Positions 1 through 6,868 of a stretch of 12,586 bases of DNA are shown piece after piece. The notes under the pieces are model-generated. The model saw only the letters and a program-made list of their open reading frames with translations. It made no database searches and was not told the origin of the DNA. This DNA is from Frankiaceae bacterium (GTDB lineage: Bacteria > Actinomycetota > Actinomycetes > Frankiales > Frankiaceae). The stretch's first letter is position 1. The number at the start of each line of letters is the position of its first letter. The position numbers were made by a program, and so were the translations under genes. The DNA lies in the NCBI GenBank assembly GCA_030840885.1, contig JAVEDQ010000216.1, positions 1 through 12,586 on the forward strand, read 5' to 3'.

Positions 1-524
1 GCGAGCAGAAGGCCGAGGCCGAGGCCGGCGAAGGCGCGGGACGTCCCGCCCGTAGCCAGCTGCGGTAGCACCAGCGCCGCGAGGACCACGCCCAGCGGTT
101 GGGCGGTCTGCCGGATGCCCATCGCCAGCCCGCGCCGCCGGGCCGGGAACCGGAGCACCAACCGTCCACTCGTCGCCTGGGCGGTGGAGGCGAAGGCACC
201 GCCGACGACGAGCAGTGCCGCTCGGCCCGCGATGCCGTCGACCGCCGCCGCGCCGAGCACGGCGACGCCGGCCACGGCGAGCCCGACGCCGAGCACCCGC
301 CGCTCGCCGTTGGTGTCGGCCGCGGTACCGGCGAACACCAGCCCGATGGTCGTCCCGGCGATGGGCGCGCTCACCAGTAGACCGGCCAGGGGCAGGCTCA
401 CACCCTCGGCCCGGAGCGCAGGCAGCAGGTAGCCCAGGCCGTACTGGTAGGCGCAGCTGATGAGCGTGGCCACCAGCCCGATCAGGAGATAGCGCCAGCG
501 ATGGTCGTCCGCGTCGCCGGTCAC
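1..524 (-). CDS. MFS transporter, N-terminal part (cut by window edge)
   Basis: This is the first 174 codons of a major facilitator superfamily permease; the rest lies beyond the left edge. The protein starts MTGDADDHRWRYLLIGL and shows alternating hydrophobic helices at about residues 11-33, 43-66, 78-95, 101-117 and 134-155. An MFS motif-A-like loop, ADTNGERR, lies at about 69-76 between helices 2 and 3. The stretch MGIRQTAQPLGVVLAAL at about 135-151 resembles the region after helix 4 in cyanate/nitrate-type (CynX/NIMT-like) actinobacterial permeases. The substrate cannot be told. I chose the GTG at 524-522 because no other start codon is well placed; GGAG lies only two bases upstream, which is tight for a ribosome site. 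It follows the DUF1801 gene by 33 bp on the same strand and is probably the last visible gene of the acyl-CoA synthetase operon, so import or export of a carboxylic acid is an inference. Confidence 0.85.
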   Translation of the reverse strand, partial: MTGDADDHRWRYLLIGLVATLISCAYQYGLGYLLPALRAEGVSLPLAGLLVSAPIAGTTIGLVFAGTAADTNGERRVLGVGLAVAGVAVLGAAAVDGIAGRAALLVVGGAFASTAQATSGRLVLRFPARRRGLAMGIRQTAQPLGVVLAALVLPQLATGGTSRAFAGLGLGLLL

Positions 525-557
525 GACTCCATGATCTATGGGAACGGCGGGCGACGG

Positions 558-938
558 TCAGTCGGCGAGCGTCGCCCGGACGAACGCGCGCAGTTCGTCG
601 TCGGAGATCTGCTCGGCGGCACGGAACGTGAGCCGCAGCGTGCCCTTGCCGGAGTCGAGCTCCGGATGCCGCTCCGTCAGTCCCGCGTCGCGGCCCGACT
701 TCCAGCCGTAGAACGACAGACCGTGCTTCCACGCCCCGACGTGGAGCTGGTGGCGACCGACCACGTAGGTCGGCATCGCATAGGACATGGTGATCCGCAC
801 GGCCGGGAAGACGTCGAGGACGAGCGCGTGGACCCGGTCGAACAGCGCCCGGCGGTCGGCGGGGAGCGCATCGACGTAGGCCTGCGCCTCCGGGCTCATG
901 CCCCCATCTGCTGACGTCGGCTCCGCTGGGATGGGCAT
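558..938 (-). CDS. DUF1801 (YdhG-like) small protein
   Basis: The 126-aa product matches the DUF1801 pattern: a helical N-terminus (SPEAQAYVDALPADRRALF), then a sheet region with the typical core ITMSYAMPTYVVG at about 49-61. After it come HVGAWKHGLSFYGW at about 66-79 and a C-terminal helix after ISDDELRAF. Proteins of this family are small cytoplasmic folds whose biochemical role is not established; some are fused or linked to iron and stress functions. The ATG at 938-936 overlaps the preceding gene's stop (TGATG), which suggests termination-reinitiation and supports this start. An alternative is Met14 (ATG at 899-897), where the conserved part begins. It is 33 bp ahead of the MFS gene on the same strand. 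Family assignment is confident; function is not known. Confidence 0.85.
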   Translation of the reverse strand: MPIPAEPTSADGGMSPEAQAYVDALPADRRALFDRVHALVLDVFPAVRITMSYAMPTYVVGRHQLHVGAWKHGLSFYGWKSGRDAGLTERHPELDSGKGTLRLTFRAAEQISDDELRAFVRATLAD

Positions 939-1237
939 CAGTCGGGGAGATCCAGGACGCGGGCGTGGATGGCGTCGCGCCCGTTCAGCGCGGCGCGTAG
1001 CGCACGGTGGACCCCGTCCTCGAGGTAGAGCTGACCGCGCCAGGACACGACGTGGCAGAACAGGTCGCCGTGGAAGGTGGAGTCCTCGGCGAGCAGCGAG
1101 TCGAGCTGCAGCGTCCGCTTGGTGGTCGTCAGCTCGGCGAGCCGGACGACGCGGGGCGCGACGTCGGTCCAGTCGCGGGTGCGGTCGCGGCCGTGCGCGG
1201 GATAGGGCCTGCCCTCACCGATGGAACGGAAGATCAT
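938..1237 (-). CDS. Small conserved actinobacterial protein, ParB/sulfiredoxin-like core
   Basis: The product is 99 aa and starts MIFRSIGEGRPYP. Seen directly: a basic, Tyr/Pro-containing N-terminus, the central stretch VRLAELTTTKRTLQLDSLL at about 31-49, and a C-terminal half with GDLFCHVV, then the motif LEDGVHRALRAALNG at about 72-86. The DG-x-HR-x3-A pattern after a strand resembles the nucleotide-binding turn of ParB/sulfiredoxin-like folds; this is my structural inference. From memory, relatives in actinobacteria are often automatically named VapB-type antitoxins, but no toxin gene is visible beside it, so I do not adopt that name. Its ATG overlaps the stop of the upstream 38-codon ORF (ATGA), and its stop overlaps the DUF1801 start (TGATG), so it sits inside a tightly coupled operon. 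Confidence 0.8.
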   Translation of the reverse strand: MIFRSIGEGRPYPAHGRDRTRDWTDVAPRVVRLAELTTTKRTLQLDSLLAEDSTFHGDLFCHVVSWRGQLYLEDGVHRALRAALNGRDAIHARVLDLPD

Positions 1238-1350
1238 AGGGCGAGCGACAGCCGACCGATCGCGCCGAGCAGGGCTGCCTCCTCCTCTTCCAGATGGGGG
1301 CCGACGTGCGCAACCAGCGCCCAGGGGACCGTCTCGTCCGGAAGCGTCAC
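1234..1350 (-). CDS. Unannotated 38-aa small ORF linking two operon genes
   Basis: A GTG-started frame of 38 codons runs exactly from the end of the acyl-CoA synthetase gene to the start of the 99-aa gene. Its GTG (1350-1348) overlaps the synthetase TGA as GTGA, and its TGA (1236-1234) overlaps the next ATG as ATGA. The peptide begins MTLPDETVPWALVAHVG, has an acidic run LEEEEAALL at about 20-28 and ends in RLSLAL, so its second half would form an amphipathic acidic helix. There is no Cys, no signal peptide and no membrane segment. I do not recognise the family. The double 4-bp overlap is the signature of translational coupling and argues for a real gene, although 38 open codons can occur by chance in GC-rich DNA. 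It may be an accessory peptide of the synthetase or a coupling device for the genes downstream. Confidence 0.55.
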   Translation of the reverse strand: MTLPDETVPWALVAHVGPHLEEEEAALLGAIGRLSLAL

Positions 1351-2963
1351 GGCGCGGCGACGATGCGGCTACGAAGCGCCTTCCGGTCGGTCTTGCCGAC
1401 GCTCGTCAGCGGCACCTGGTCGACGACGTGGATCTCCCGCGGGTACTTGGTGGCGGCGAGGTGCTCCTTGGCGAACTGGACGAGCTCGAGTGGCGTCGCG
1501 CCCGCTCCCTGCTTGAGCTGGACGAAGCCGATGACCTCCTCGCCGTAGGTCGGGTCCGGACGGCCGACGACCGCAGCGGCGACCACGTCGCGATGGCCGA
1601 GCAGCATGTCCTCGACGTCGCGCGGGTAGACGTTGAAGCCGCCGCGGATGATCAGATCCTTGATCCGGTCGACGACGTAGAGGTAGCCGTCGGCGTCGAG
1701 GTGGCCGATGTCGCCGGTGTGCAGCCAGCCGCCGCGCAGCGTCTTCGCGGTCTCCTCCGGCGAGCGCCAGTAGCCCTGCATGAGCATCTTCCCGCGCACG
1801 CAGATCTCCCCGTCGACCCCTGCCGGGGCCGAGGCCCCTTCCTCCGCCCCGTCATCGCCGTTGCCGTCCACGCCGTTGCCGTCAGTTCGGGGCTCGATCC
1901 GGATCTCGACCCCGGGAACGGCGACGCCTACGCTGCCGGGCCGGACCGCGCCGAGGGGGTTGCTCGCGACGAGCGCGGCGGTCTCGGTGCAGCCGTAGCC
2001 CTCGGCGATCTCGACCTGCGGGACGCGGGCGCGGAACGCCGCCGCGACCTCCTGCGAGAGCGGCGCCCCACCCGAGGAGAGCCGTCGCAGGTGGGACAGG
2101 TCGTGGTCCTCGATCGGCTGCTGCAGCAACAGTTGCAGCATCGACGGGACGACGGCTCCGGTCTGGATCTGGTGCTGAGCGGCGAGCGTCAGCCAGTCGC
2201 CGGGGGTGAACCAGCGCTGCAACACGGTCGTCCCGGGCTCCGGCGCGTGCAGGCCCATCGTCGTGATCAGTAGTCCGTAGGCGTGGGAGAGCGGCAGCGG
2301 CAACAGCGATCGCCGGACCCCGCTCTCGAAGCTGTTCGCGGTGGCCGCCCAGGCCGAGGTGCTCATCGCGTCGTGGCTGAGCATGACGCCCTTCGACCGG
2401 CCGGTGGTGCCGCCGGTGTAGAGCAGCGCAGCGAGCTCGGTCGGGTCGGTGTCGGTGAGGTCGGACTCGTCGCTGTCCTCGAGTTCGGCGAAGGGGATCA
2501 CGGGGCGCCCCGCGTCGACCGACCCGGTCGAGGTCGGCGCGTCGCCCACGACGACCAGCCCCCGCACGGTTGGGACGTCCCGCGCGGCTGCCGCCACCTT
2601 CGGGAGGAACTCGGGGGTCGTGATGACGCAGGCGGCTTCGCTGTCGCTGAAGACGTGCCGGAGCTCGTCCTCGCTCAGCAGGAACACCACCGGAGTGGTG
2701 ACGCCGCCCGCACGCCAGATCGCCGAGTAGCTGATGCCGACCTCGGGACAGTTCGCCATGCACACCACGACGCGTTCGCCAGCGGACAGACCGATCTCCC
2801 GGAACCCGGTGGAGACGCGGCGGGCACGGGCCGCGAGCTCGCTGCCGGTCCAGGTCCGGCCCTCGAACACGAGCCGGCTGTCGGCGCCGTTGCGCTGCTC
2901 GGCGAGCTCACCGAGCCGCTGCAGGCTCAGACCGGTGGGTTCGGTGGCTAGGCAGACGGCCAT
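1347..2963 (-). CDS. AMP-forming acyl-CoA synthetase / carboxylate-CoA ligase
   Basis: This 538-aa cytoplasmic enzyme of the ANL superfamily would activate a carboxylic acid with ATP to an acyl-adenylate and transfer it to CoA. Core motifs in order (numbered from the ATG at 2963): P-loop A3 YTGGTTGRSKG at about 182-192, A5 GYGCTET at about 322-328, A7 GWLHTGD at about 412-418, hinge A8 DRIKDLIIRGGFNVYP at about 432-447, and the A10 catalytic lysine in SVGKTDRKAL at about 524. Length and motif order are normal for FadD/long- or medium-chain ligases; the substrate cannot be read. A TTG 21 bases further upstream keeps the frame open, but the ATG at 2963 has GAGGAG six bases ahead, so I take it. 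An acidic Gly/Asn/Asp-rich linker at about 360-382 is unusual. The stop overlaps the 38-codon ORF (GTGA), and the gene follows the DUF998 gene by 76 bp. Confidence 0.93.
   Translation of the reverse strand: MAVCLATEPTGLSLQRLGELAEQRNGADSRLVFEGRTWTGSELAARARRVSTGFREIGLSAGERVVVCMANCPEVGISYSAIWRAGGVTTPVVFLLSEDELRHVFSDSEAACVITTPEFLPKVAAAARDVPTVRGLVVVGDAPTSTGSVDAGRPVIPFAELEDSDESDLTDTDPTELAALLYTGGTTGRSKGVMLSHDAMSTSAWAATANSFESGVRRSLLPLPLSHAYGLLITTMGLHAPEPGTTVLQRWFTPGDWLTLAAQHQIQTGAVVPSMLQLLLQQPIEDHDLSHLRRLSSGGAPLSQEVAAAFRARVPQVEIAEGYGCTETAALVASNPLGAVRPGSVGVAVPGVEIRIEPRTDGNGVDGNGDDGAEEGASAPAGVDGEICVRGKMLMQGYWRSPEETAKTLRGGWLHTGDIGHLDADGYLYVVDRIKDLIIRGGFNVYPRDVEDMLLGHRDVVAAAVVGRPDPTYGEEVIGFVQLKQGAGATPLELVQFAKEHLAATKYPREIHVVDQVPLTSVGKTDRKALRSRIVAAP
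1856..1883 (-). repeat. 15-bp-period direct repeat inside the synthetase gene
   Basis: The 13-mer CGCCGTTGCCGTC occurs perfectly at 1856-1868 and again at 1871-1883, a period of 15 bp or five codons. On the coding strand it gives DGNGVDGNGDDG, the hydrophilic linker between the A5 and A7 motifs of the ligase. In-frame period and position suggest slippage-made linker growth that does not disturb the fold. Confidence 0.75.
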
Positions 2964-2969
2964 CCGTGG

Positions 2970-2975
2970 CTCCTC
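2970..2975 (-). promoter_or_regulatory. Ribosome binding site deciding the synthetase start
   Basis: On the minus strand GAGGAG lies six bases before the ATG at 2963-2961. The longer frame would begin at a TTG at 2984 with no comparable site ahead of it, so this element favours the shorter protein beginning MAVCLATEPTG. Confidence 0.7.
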
Positions 2976-3039
2976 GTCGATCAAGGGGTGTCGTCCCCAT
3001 TCCTACTCCTGCCGACGTCGGGTGGCCCTCGGCCGCCGC

Positions 3040-3819
3040 TCAACGGGTGGAGCGGGCCGGTTCCGACTCGGGCTCGACCGGTGCAGGGCCGTCGGTGGGG
3101 CCGTCAGGGGGGCCGCCAGTGGAGCCGCCGTCGCCGCGCGGCTGCTCGTCCTGCGGATCCGGCAGGTCCGACGGCTGCTCGGGCGGAGGTGTGCCCCCGC
3201 CACCACCCCACTCCCGCACCAGCCACGCGACCACGAGCGGCCACAGCGCCTCGCCCAGCGCGGCCACCCGCTCGGCCAGACCCACCAGGTTGCCGACCGC
3301 GAGCGCCACCACGAACCAGGCCACGAACAACCCGAGGACGACCGACGCCGCCCGCATCACCGTGGGCCGTAGCACCGGGGGGCCGTCGCGCCGGGCCCCG
3401 AACGCCGGCCACAGCGCGAGCGACACGAAGGCGATCGCCGCAGCGGTCGCGTGGGCGTAGCCGTCGCTCTCGTCGGAGGTCGGGAACAGCGCCACCGCGA
3501 TGGTGGCGAATCCTCCGACCGCCTGCAGCACGCGACCGCGCTGCGCGGCGGGACGCAACAGCAGCGCCGTGCCGACGTGGGAGATCCCGAGCACGACGAA
3601 GGCCACGGTCATGACCTCGCGGTGGGTCGACCCGATCGCCGCCAGCTCGGAGAGGGTGTCGTGCAGCGAGTCGTAGTGCCCCGACTGTGCGGCCGCTGCG
3701 TAGTTCCATCCGGCAACGAGCGCCAGTGGCGCCAGGAAGGCCGGCAGCAGAAGGAGGCGCGGGGCCGAGTCGACCCGGTCGACCCGCTCGCGGCGGGCCC
3801 GGCGGCGAAGCGGCTTCAC
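3040..3819 (-). CDS. DUF998 family integral membrane protein
   Basis: The 259-aa protein has a very basic N-terminus (MKPLRRRARRERVDR) followed by six likely membrane helices at about residues 22-44, 68-89, 96-113, 124-141, 155-180 and 185-202. The conserved DUF998-type loop after helix 1, YDSLHDTLSELAAIG at about 49-63, is present, as are the LFPTSDESDGYAHA loop at about 111-124 and a histidine in helix 2 (GISHVGTALLL). DUF998 proteins are membrane proteins without an agreed function. After helix 6 comes a Gly-rich turn (WGGGGGTPPP) and a tail of about 50 residues rich in Pro, Gly, Asp and Glu, which is probably disordered. The start is a GTG at 3819-3817 without a clear Shine-Dalgarno. It lies 76 bp ahead of the synthetase gene and may head the operon. 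Confidence 0.85.
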   Translation of the reverse strand: MKPLRRRARRERVDRVDSAPRLLLLPAFLAPLALVAGWNYAAAAQSGHYDSLHDTLSELAAIGSTHREVMTVAFVVLGISHVGTALLLRPAAQRGRVLQAVGGFATIAVALFPTSDESDGYAHATAAAIAFVSLALWPAFGARRDGPPVLRPTVMRAASVVLGLFVAWFVVALAVGNLVGLAERVAALGEALWPLVVAWLVREWGGGGGTPPPEQPSDLPDPQDEQPRGDGGSTGGPPDGPTDGPAPVEPESEPARSTR

Positions 3820-3869
3820 CGGCCCAGCGTAAGACCGCTTGAGCTCGCCGGCGCGGGTAGGTCCGGCTC
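3820..3869. promoter_or_regulatory. Short divergent intergenic region
   Basis: Fifty bases separate the divergent starts of the DUF998 gene (minus) and the reductase-like gene (plus). It must hold at least one promoter, but I see no convincing -35/-10 pair on either strand. A weak AGG lies about nine bases before the ATG at 3870. Confidence 0.35.
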
Positions 3870-4550
3870 ATGCGCATCGCCATCGCCGGAGGACACGGAA
3901 AGATCGCCCTGCTCACCGCGGGCCTGCTCACCCGACGGGGGGACGAGGTCCTCGCCCTGACCCGCAATCTCGAGCACGCCGCCGAGATCGAGGCGGCCGG
4001 CGCCACCGCCGTCGAAGCCGACCTCGAGACCATGGACGCCGCCGCGCTCGCCGCGGTCATCCAGGGGTCCGACGCCGTGATCTTCGCCGCCGGAGCCGGG
4101 CCGAACAGCGGGATCCCCCGGAAGGACGCCGTCGACCGGGGCGGTGCGGTGCTGCTCGCCGACGCGGCGTCGCAGGCCGGGATCCGCCGGTACCTGCTCG
4201 TCTCGTCCATGGGCGTCGAGAGCGTGCGCGGAGGCGCGACGCCGGAGGGCGTCGGCGAGGTCTTCGTCGCCTATCTGCGCGCCAAGCTCGCGGCCGAGGA
4301 CGACCTGCGCGCGCGGGATCTCGACTGGACGGTGCTGCGGCCCGGCTCGCTCACCGACGACCCCGCCGCCGGGACGGTCCAGCTCAGCCCGGACGCGCCC
4401 CGTGGCGCCGTGCCGCGAGCGGATGTCGCCGCTGTCCTCGTCGCGCTGCTCGACGAGCCCCGCAGTGCCGGGACCGTGCTGCAGTTGATCGGCGGGCCGA
4501 CGCCGGTCGCCGAGGCGGTGCAGGCCGCGGTGCTGGCCGGTAGCGCCTGA
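3870..4550 (+). CDS. NAD(P)-binding atypical SDR (NmrA/YwnB-like)
   Basis: This 226-aa protein has a Rossmann N-terminus, MRIAIAGGHGKIAL, whose GGHGKI turn matches the dinucleotide-binding loop of atypical short-chain dehydrogenases. Further marks are an acidic strand end (VEADL at about 48-52) and AVIFAAGAGPNSG at about 69-81. SSMG at about 112-115 is followed by YLRAK at about 135-139 (YxxxK spacing), then WTVLRPGSL at about 153-161. Such proteins act as NAD(P)H-dependent reductases, redox-sensing regulators or flavin reductases; the substrate here is unknown. Length is normal for the family. It stands alone on the plus strand, divergent from the DUF998 gene and convergent with the YdeI-like gene, with 13 bp between the two stops. 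The ATG start coincides with the expected first strand, which makes it reliable. Confidence 0.9.
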   Translation: MRIAIAGGHGKIALLTAGLLTRRGDEVLALTRNLEHAAEIEAAGATAVEADLETMDAAALAAVIQGSDAVIFAAGAGPNSGIPRKDAVDRGGAVLLADAASQAGIRRYLLVSSMGVESVRGGATPEGVGEVFVAYLRAKLAAEDDLRARDLDWTVLRPGSLTDDPAAGTVQLSPDAPRGAVPRADVAAVLVALLDEPRSAGTVLQLIGGPTPVAEAVQAAVLAGSA

Positions 4551-4553
4551 GCC

Positions 4554-4597
4554 ATCAGCGGCGTCAACGGGTTGCCTTCGGCGCCGGTGCCGCTGAT
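4554..4597. terminator. Inverted repeat at convergent gene ends, possible terminator
   Basis: ATCAGCGGC at 4554-4562 and GCCGCTGAT at 4589-4597 are perfect 9-bp complements separated by 26 bases. The element lies just after the plus-strand stop at 4550 and reaches into the last codons of the minus-strand gene. No U-tract follows on either strand, so an intrinsic terminator of the classic type is unproven; the long loop also weakens it. Confidence 0.35.
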
Positions 4598-5199
4598 CGA
4601 GGGGGCCCCGTGCGGGCCGGACCGGCCCGCTCGTTGTTCTCGGCGCGTCCCGCCGCCTCCTCGATCCGGCGACGTCGGGTCTCGGGCCGGCCTGCCTGCG
4701 CGACCCACGCGAGGGTCGCCCGTCGCACGCTCCGCGGGAAGGCGTCGAAGTTCGCGCGGGCGTCGCCGTGGCCGGCCAGCGCCGCGGCGAGGTCGTCCGG
4801 GACGGTGAGGTCCTCCACGTCGTCCAGCAGCGTCCACGACCCGTCGGCCTTCGCGCGGTCGATGACGGCGCGGCCGGCGTCGGTCATCAGGCCCTGCGCC
4901 TCGAGCCGAACGATCCGCACCTTGTTCGTCCGCGCCCAGCCACTGCGACGTCGGCGCGGTGCGAGCCGCAGGGCGGAGCGTTCGGCGTCGAGCGTCCGGC
5001 TGGTGCTGTCGATCCAACCGAAGCAGAGTGCCTCTTCGACGATGTCGTCGTAGCTCGGCGCCGGGCGGCCGGTGGCCTTCTTCCACGTCACCAGCCAGAT
5101 GCTGGACGAGTCGGGCGTCGCGTGGCCGGCGAGCCACTCCCGCAACTGCGCCCTCGTCTCGACGTGGACCTCGACGGCAGGCGTGGACTCCTTCGGCAT
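4564..5199 (-). CDS. YdeI/OmpD-associated family protein
   Basis: The 211-aa product begins MPKESTPAVEVHVETRAQL. The family hallmarks are clear: SIWLVTWKKATG at about 33-44, the signature EEALCFGWIDST at about 55-66, the basic block APRRRRSGWARTN at about 80-92, and a C-terminal YdeI-type helical part with DLAAALAGHGDARANFDAFP at about 136-155. The role of the family is poorly defined; in other bacteria members are linked to antibiotic or stress tolerance. The last 25 residues or so (RAGPARTGPPRS and on) are a Pro/Ala/Arg tail beyond the family core. The frame stays open far upstream, but only because it mirrors the opposite-strand gene; the ATG at 5199 fits the family's N-terminus and leaves a 111-bp divergent spacer. 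Confidence 0.85.
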   Translation of the reverse strand: MPKESTPAVEVHVETRAQLREWLAGHATPDSSSIWLVTWKKATGRPAPSYDDIVEEALCFGWIDSTSRTLDAERSALRLAPRRRRSGWARTNKVRIVRLEAQGLMTDAGRAVIDRAKADGSWTLLDDVEDLTVPDDLAAALAGHGDARANFDAFPRSVRRATLAWVAQAGRPETRRRRIEEAAGRAENNERAGPARTGPPRSAAPAPKATR

Positions 5200-5310
5200 C
5201 CGGCCAGTGTGGTCGACGTCGAACCCCGACGATGGCGGAAGCCGACGTTCGGTCGATACTGCAACGTGTCGAGGTCCGCGTCGGGTCGGGAGTCGTTGGA
5301 GGGGGAAGCC
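5200..5310. promoter_or_regulatory. Divergent promoter region
   Basis: These 111 bp separate the YdeI-like gene (minus) from the FMN/Fe-S oxidoreductase (plus) and are less GC-rich around 5250-5268. On the plus strand GATACT at 5255-5260 is a possible -10 element, about 50 bases before the GTG; no good -35 sits 16-18 bases ahead of it. GGAGG at 5298-5302 is a strong ribosome site, eight bases before the GTG at 5311. I see no operator-like palindrome. Confidence 0.4.
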
Positions 5311-6843
5311 GTGCGCAAGTGGGCGGTCGGGGCCGGGTTGCTGGCCCCCGTGGTCGGGACCGCGGTGCATGACCTGGTCCAGCGCAAGCACGCGGTGACG
5401 CGGAACTTCCCGGTCGTGGGGCACATGCGGTTCCTGCTGGAGAAGATGGGCCCGGAACTGCGGCAGTACATCATCGCGAGCAACGACTCCGAGCGGCCGT
5501 TCAGCCGCGACCAGCGGCGCTGGGTCTACGCCTCGGCGAAGCTCGAGAACAACTACTTCGGCTTCGGCTCCGACAATGACATGGACAACGAGGCCGGGTT
5601 CGTCCTCATCCGGCACAGCACGCTGGGCACACCCGGGGCGACGACGCCGGCCACGGGCAGTCACGACGCCTGGCTGCCCGCCGCCAAGGTCCTCGGCCGG
5701 GGCCGCGGCCGTCGCCACGCGTTCCGCCCGAACTCGGTGGTCAACGTCAGCGGCATGAGCTTCGGCTCGCTCTCCGGCCCCGCGGTCGAGGCGTTGAACC
5801 GGGGCGCCGCGCTGGCTCACTGCATGCAGAACACCGGTGAGGGCGGGCTCTCGGATTTCCACCGCAAAGGCGGCGACCTGGTCTTCCAGATCGGCACGGC
5901 CTACTTCGGCTGCCGCGACTCGTCGGGGCGCTTCGATCTGGCCCGGCTCTGCGACCTCGTCGCTTCGGCACCGGTGAAGGCGCTGGAGATCAAGCTGAGT
6001 CAGGGCGCGAAGCCGGGGCTGGGCGGCATGCTGCCGGGGCGGAAGGTGAGCGCGGCCATCGCGAAGGCGCGCGACATCCCGGTCGGCCAGGACTGCGTGA
6101 GCCCGTCGCGCCACCGGGAGTTCTCCGACGTCGACTCGCTGCTGGACTTCGTCGAGCGCATCGCCGATGCCACCGGCCTCCCGGTCGGCATCAAGTCCGC
6201 GGTGGGCGACATGGGCTTCTGGCAGGAGCTGTCGAGCCGCATGAGCAACGAGGACCGCGGCGTCGACTTCGTGACCGTCGACGGTGGCGAGGGCGGGACG
6301 GGCGCCGCCCCCCTGGTGTTCACCGACCACGTCTCGATCCCGTTCCGGCACGGCTTCTCGCAGGTCTACGCCGAGTTCGCCCGCAGAGGGATCACCGACG
6401 ACGTGGTCTTCGTCGGCTCCGGCAAGCTCGGCCTGCCGGACAACGCGCTGGTGGCCTTCGCCCTCGGCGCCGACATGGTCAACGTCGGCCGTGAGGCGAT
6501 GCTGTCGATCGGCTGCATCCAGGCGCAGCGGTGCCACACCGACAAGTGCCCCACCGGGGTCGCGACGCAGAACACGTGGCTCACCCGCGGGCTGGATCCG
6601 GATCTCAAGTCGGTGCGCTGCGCGAACTACCTCTCGATGCTCCGTCGCGACCTGCAGCGGGTGTCGCAGGCCTGCGGCGTCGACCACCCGGCCGAGGTGA
6701 ACGCGCGCCACATGGAGCTGCTCGACGGCGGACTGACCAGCAGCTCGGTGCAGGACGTGTTCCACTACGACCCGGCATGGGGTCTGCCCGGCGAGCAGGA
6801 CCTGAAGGAGCTGCACGAGCTGTTGCTCGCCGGCCCCGGCTGA
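5311..6843 (+). CDS. Glutamate-synthase-like FMN/Fe-S oxidoreductase (stand-alone GltB-type domain)
   Basis: The 510-aa protein corresponds to the FMN-binding, 2-oxoglutarate-handling domain of glutamate synthase without the glutaminase and GXGXG parts. It begins with a short hydrophobic helix (WAVGAGLLAPVVGTAVHDL at about 4-22), common in this family. Core motifs: NVSGMSFGSLSG at about 145-156, NTGEGGLSDFH at about 174-184, KLSQGAKPGLGGMLPG at about 228-243, VTVDGGEGGTGAAP at about 321-334 and VGSGKLGLPDNA at about 368-379. The [3Fe-4S]-type cysteines C402, C408 and C413 follow in C-x5-C-x4-C spacing (CIQAQRCHTDKCPTGVATQ). What members do in bacteria is largely untested. The frame is open to 4768, but the GTG at 5311 has GGAGGGGG ahead of it and matches the family start. 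It is followed after 25 bp by the hydrolase gene, likely co-transcribed. Confidence 0.93.
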   Translation: MRKWAVGAGLLAPVVGTAVHDLVQRKHAVTRNFPVVGHMRFLLEKMGPELRQYIIASNDSERPFSRDQRRWVYASAKLENNYFGFGSDNDMDNEAGFVLIRHSTLGTPGATTPATGSHDAWLPAAKVLGRGRGRRHAFRPNSVVNVSGMSFGSLSGPAVEALNRGAALAHCMQNTGEGGLSDFHRKGGDLVFQIGTAYFGCRDSSGRFDLARLCDLVASAPVKALEIKLSQGAKPGLGGMLPGRKVSAAIAKARDIPVGQDCVSPSRHREFSDVDSLLDFVERIADATGLPVGIKSAVGDMGFWQELSSRMSNEDRGVDFVTVDGGEGGTGAAPLVFTDHVSIPFRHGFSQVYAEFARRGITDDVVFVGSGKLGLPDNALVAFALGADMVNVGREAMLSIGCIQAQRCHTDKCPTGVATQNTWLTRGLDPDLKSVRCANYLSMLRRDLQRVSQACGVDHPAEVNARHMELLDGGLTSSSVQDVFHYDPAWGLPGEQDLKELHELLLAGPG

Positions 6844-6868
6844 CACGGCCTGGGTGCAGACTGCGCCC

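Noticed and set aside
1..30. Short GGCCGA tandem repeat
   Set aside because: It is the coding sequence of a Gly-Leu helix in the MFS protein; three units of six bases are not notable in this GC content.
938..1350. A toxin-antitoxin pair made of the 38-aa and 99-aa proteins
   Set aside because: The size and overlap are suggestive, but neither peptide shows toxin motifs, and the operon context is metabolic.
1221..2273. 350-codon plus-strand frame opposite the acyl-CoA synthetase
   Set aside because: Antisense to a gene with all ANL motifs; no domain seen and no ribosome site of note.
3104..4210. 368-codon minus-strand frame across the DUF998 and reductase-like genes
   Set aside because: Overlaps two genes with recognisable folds; the translation is Arg/Ala/Gly-rich noise.
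4768..5310. N-terminal extension of the FMN/Fe-S protein
   Set aside because: The extension lies opposite the YdeI-like gene and lacks domain features; the GTG at 5311 has a strong ribosome site and the family-typical start.
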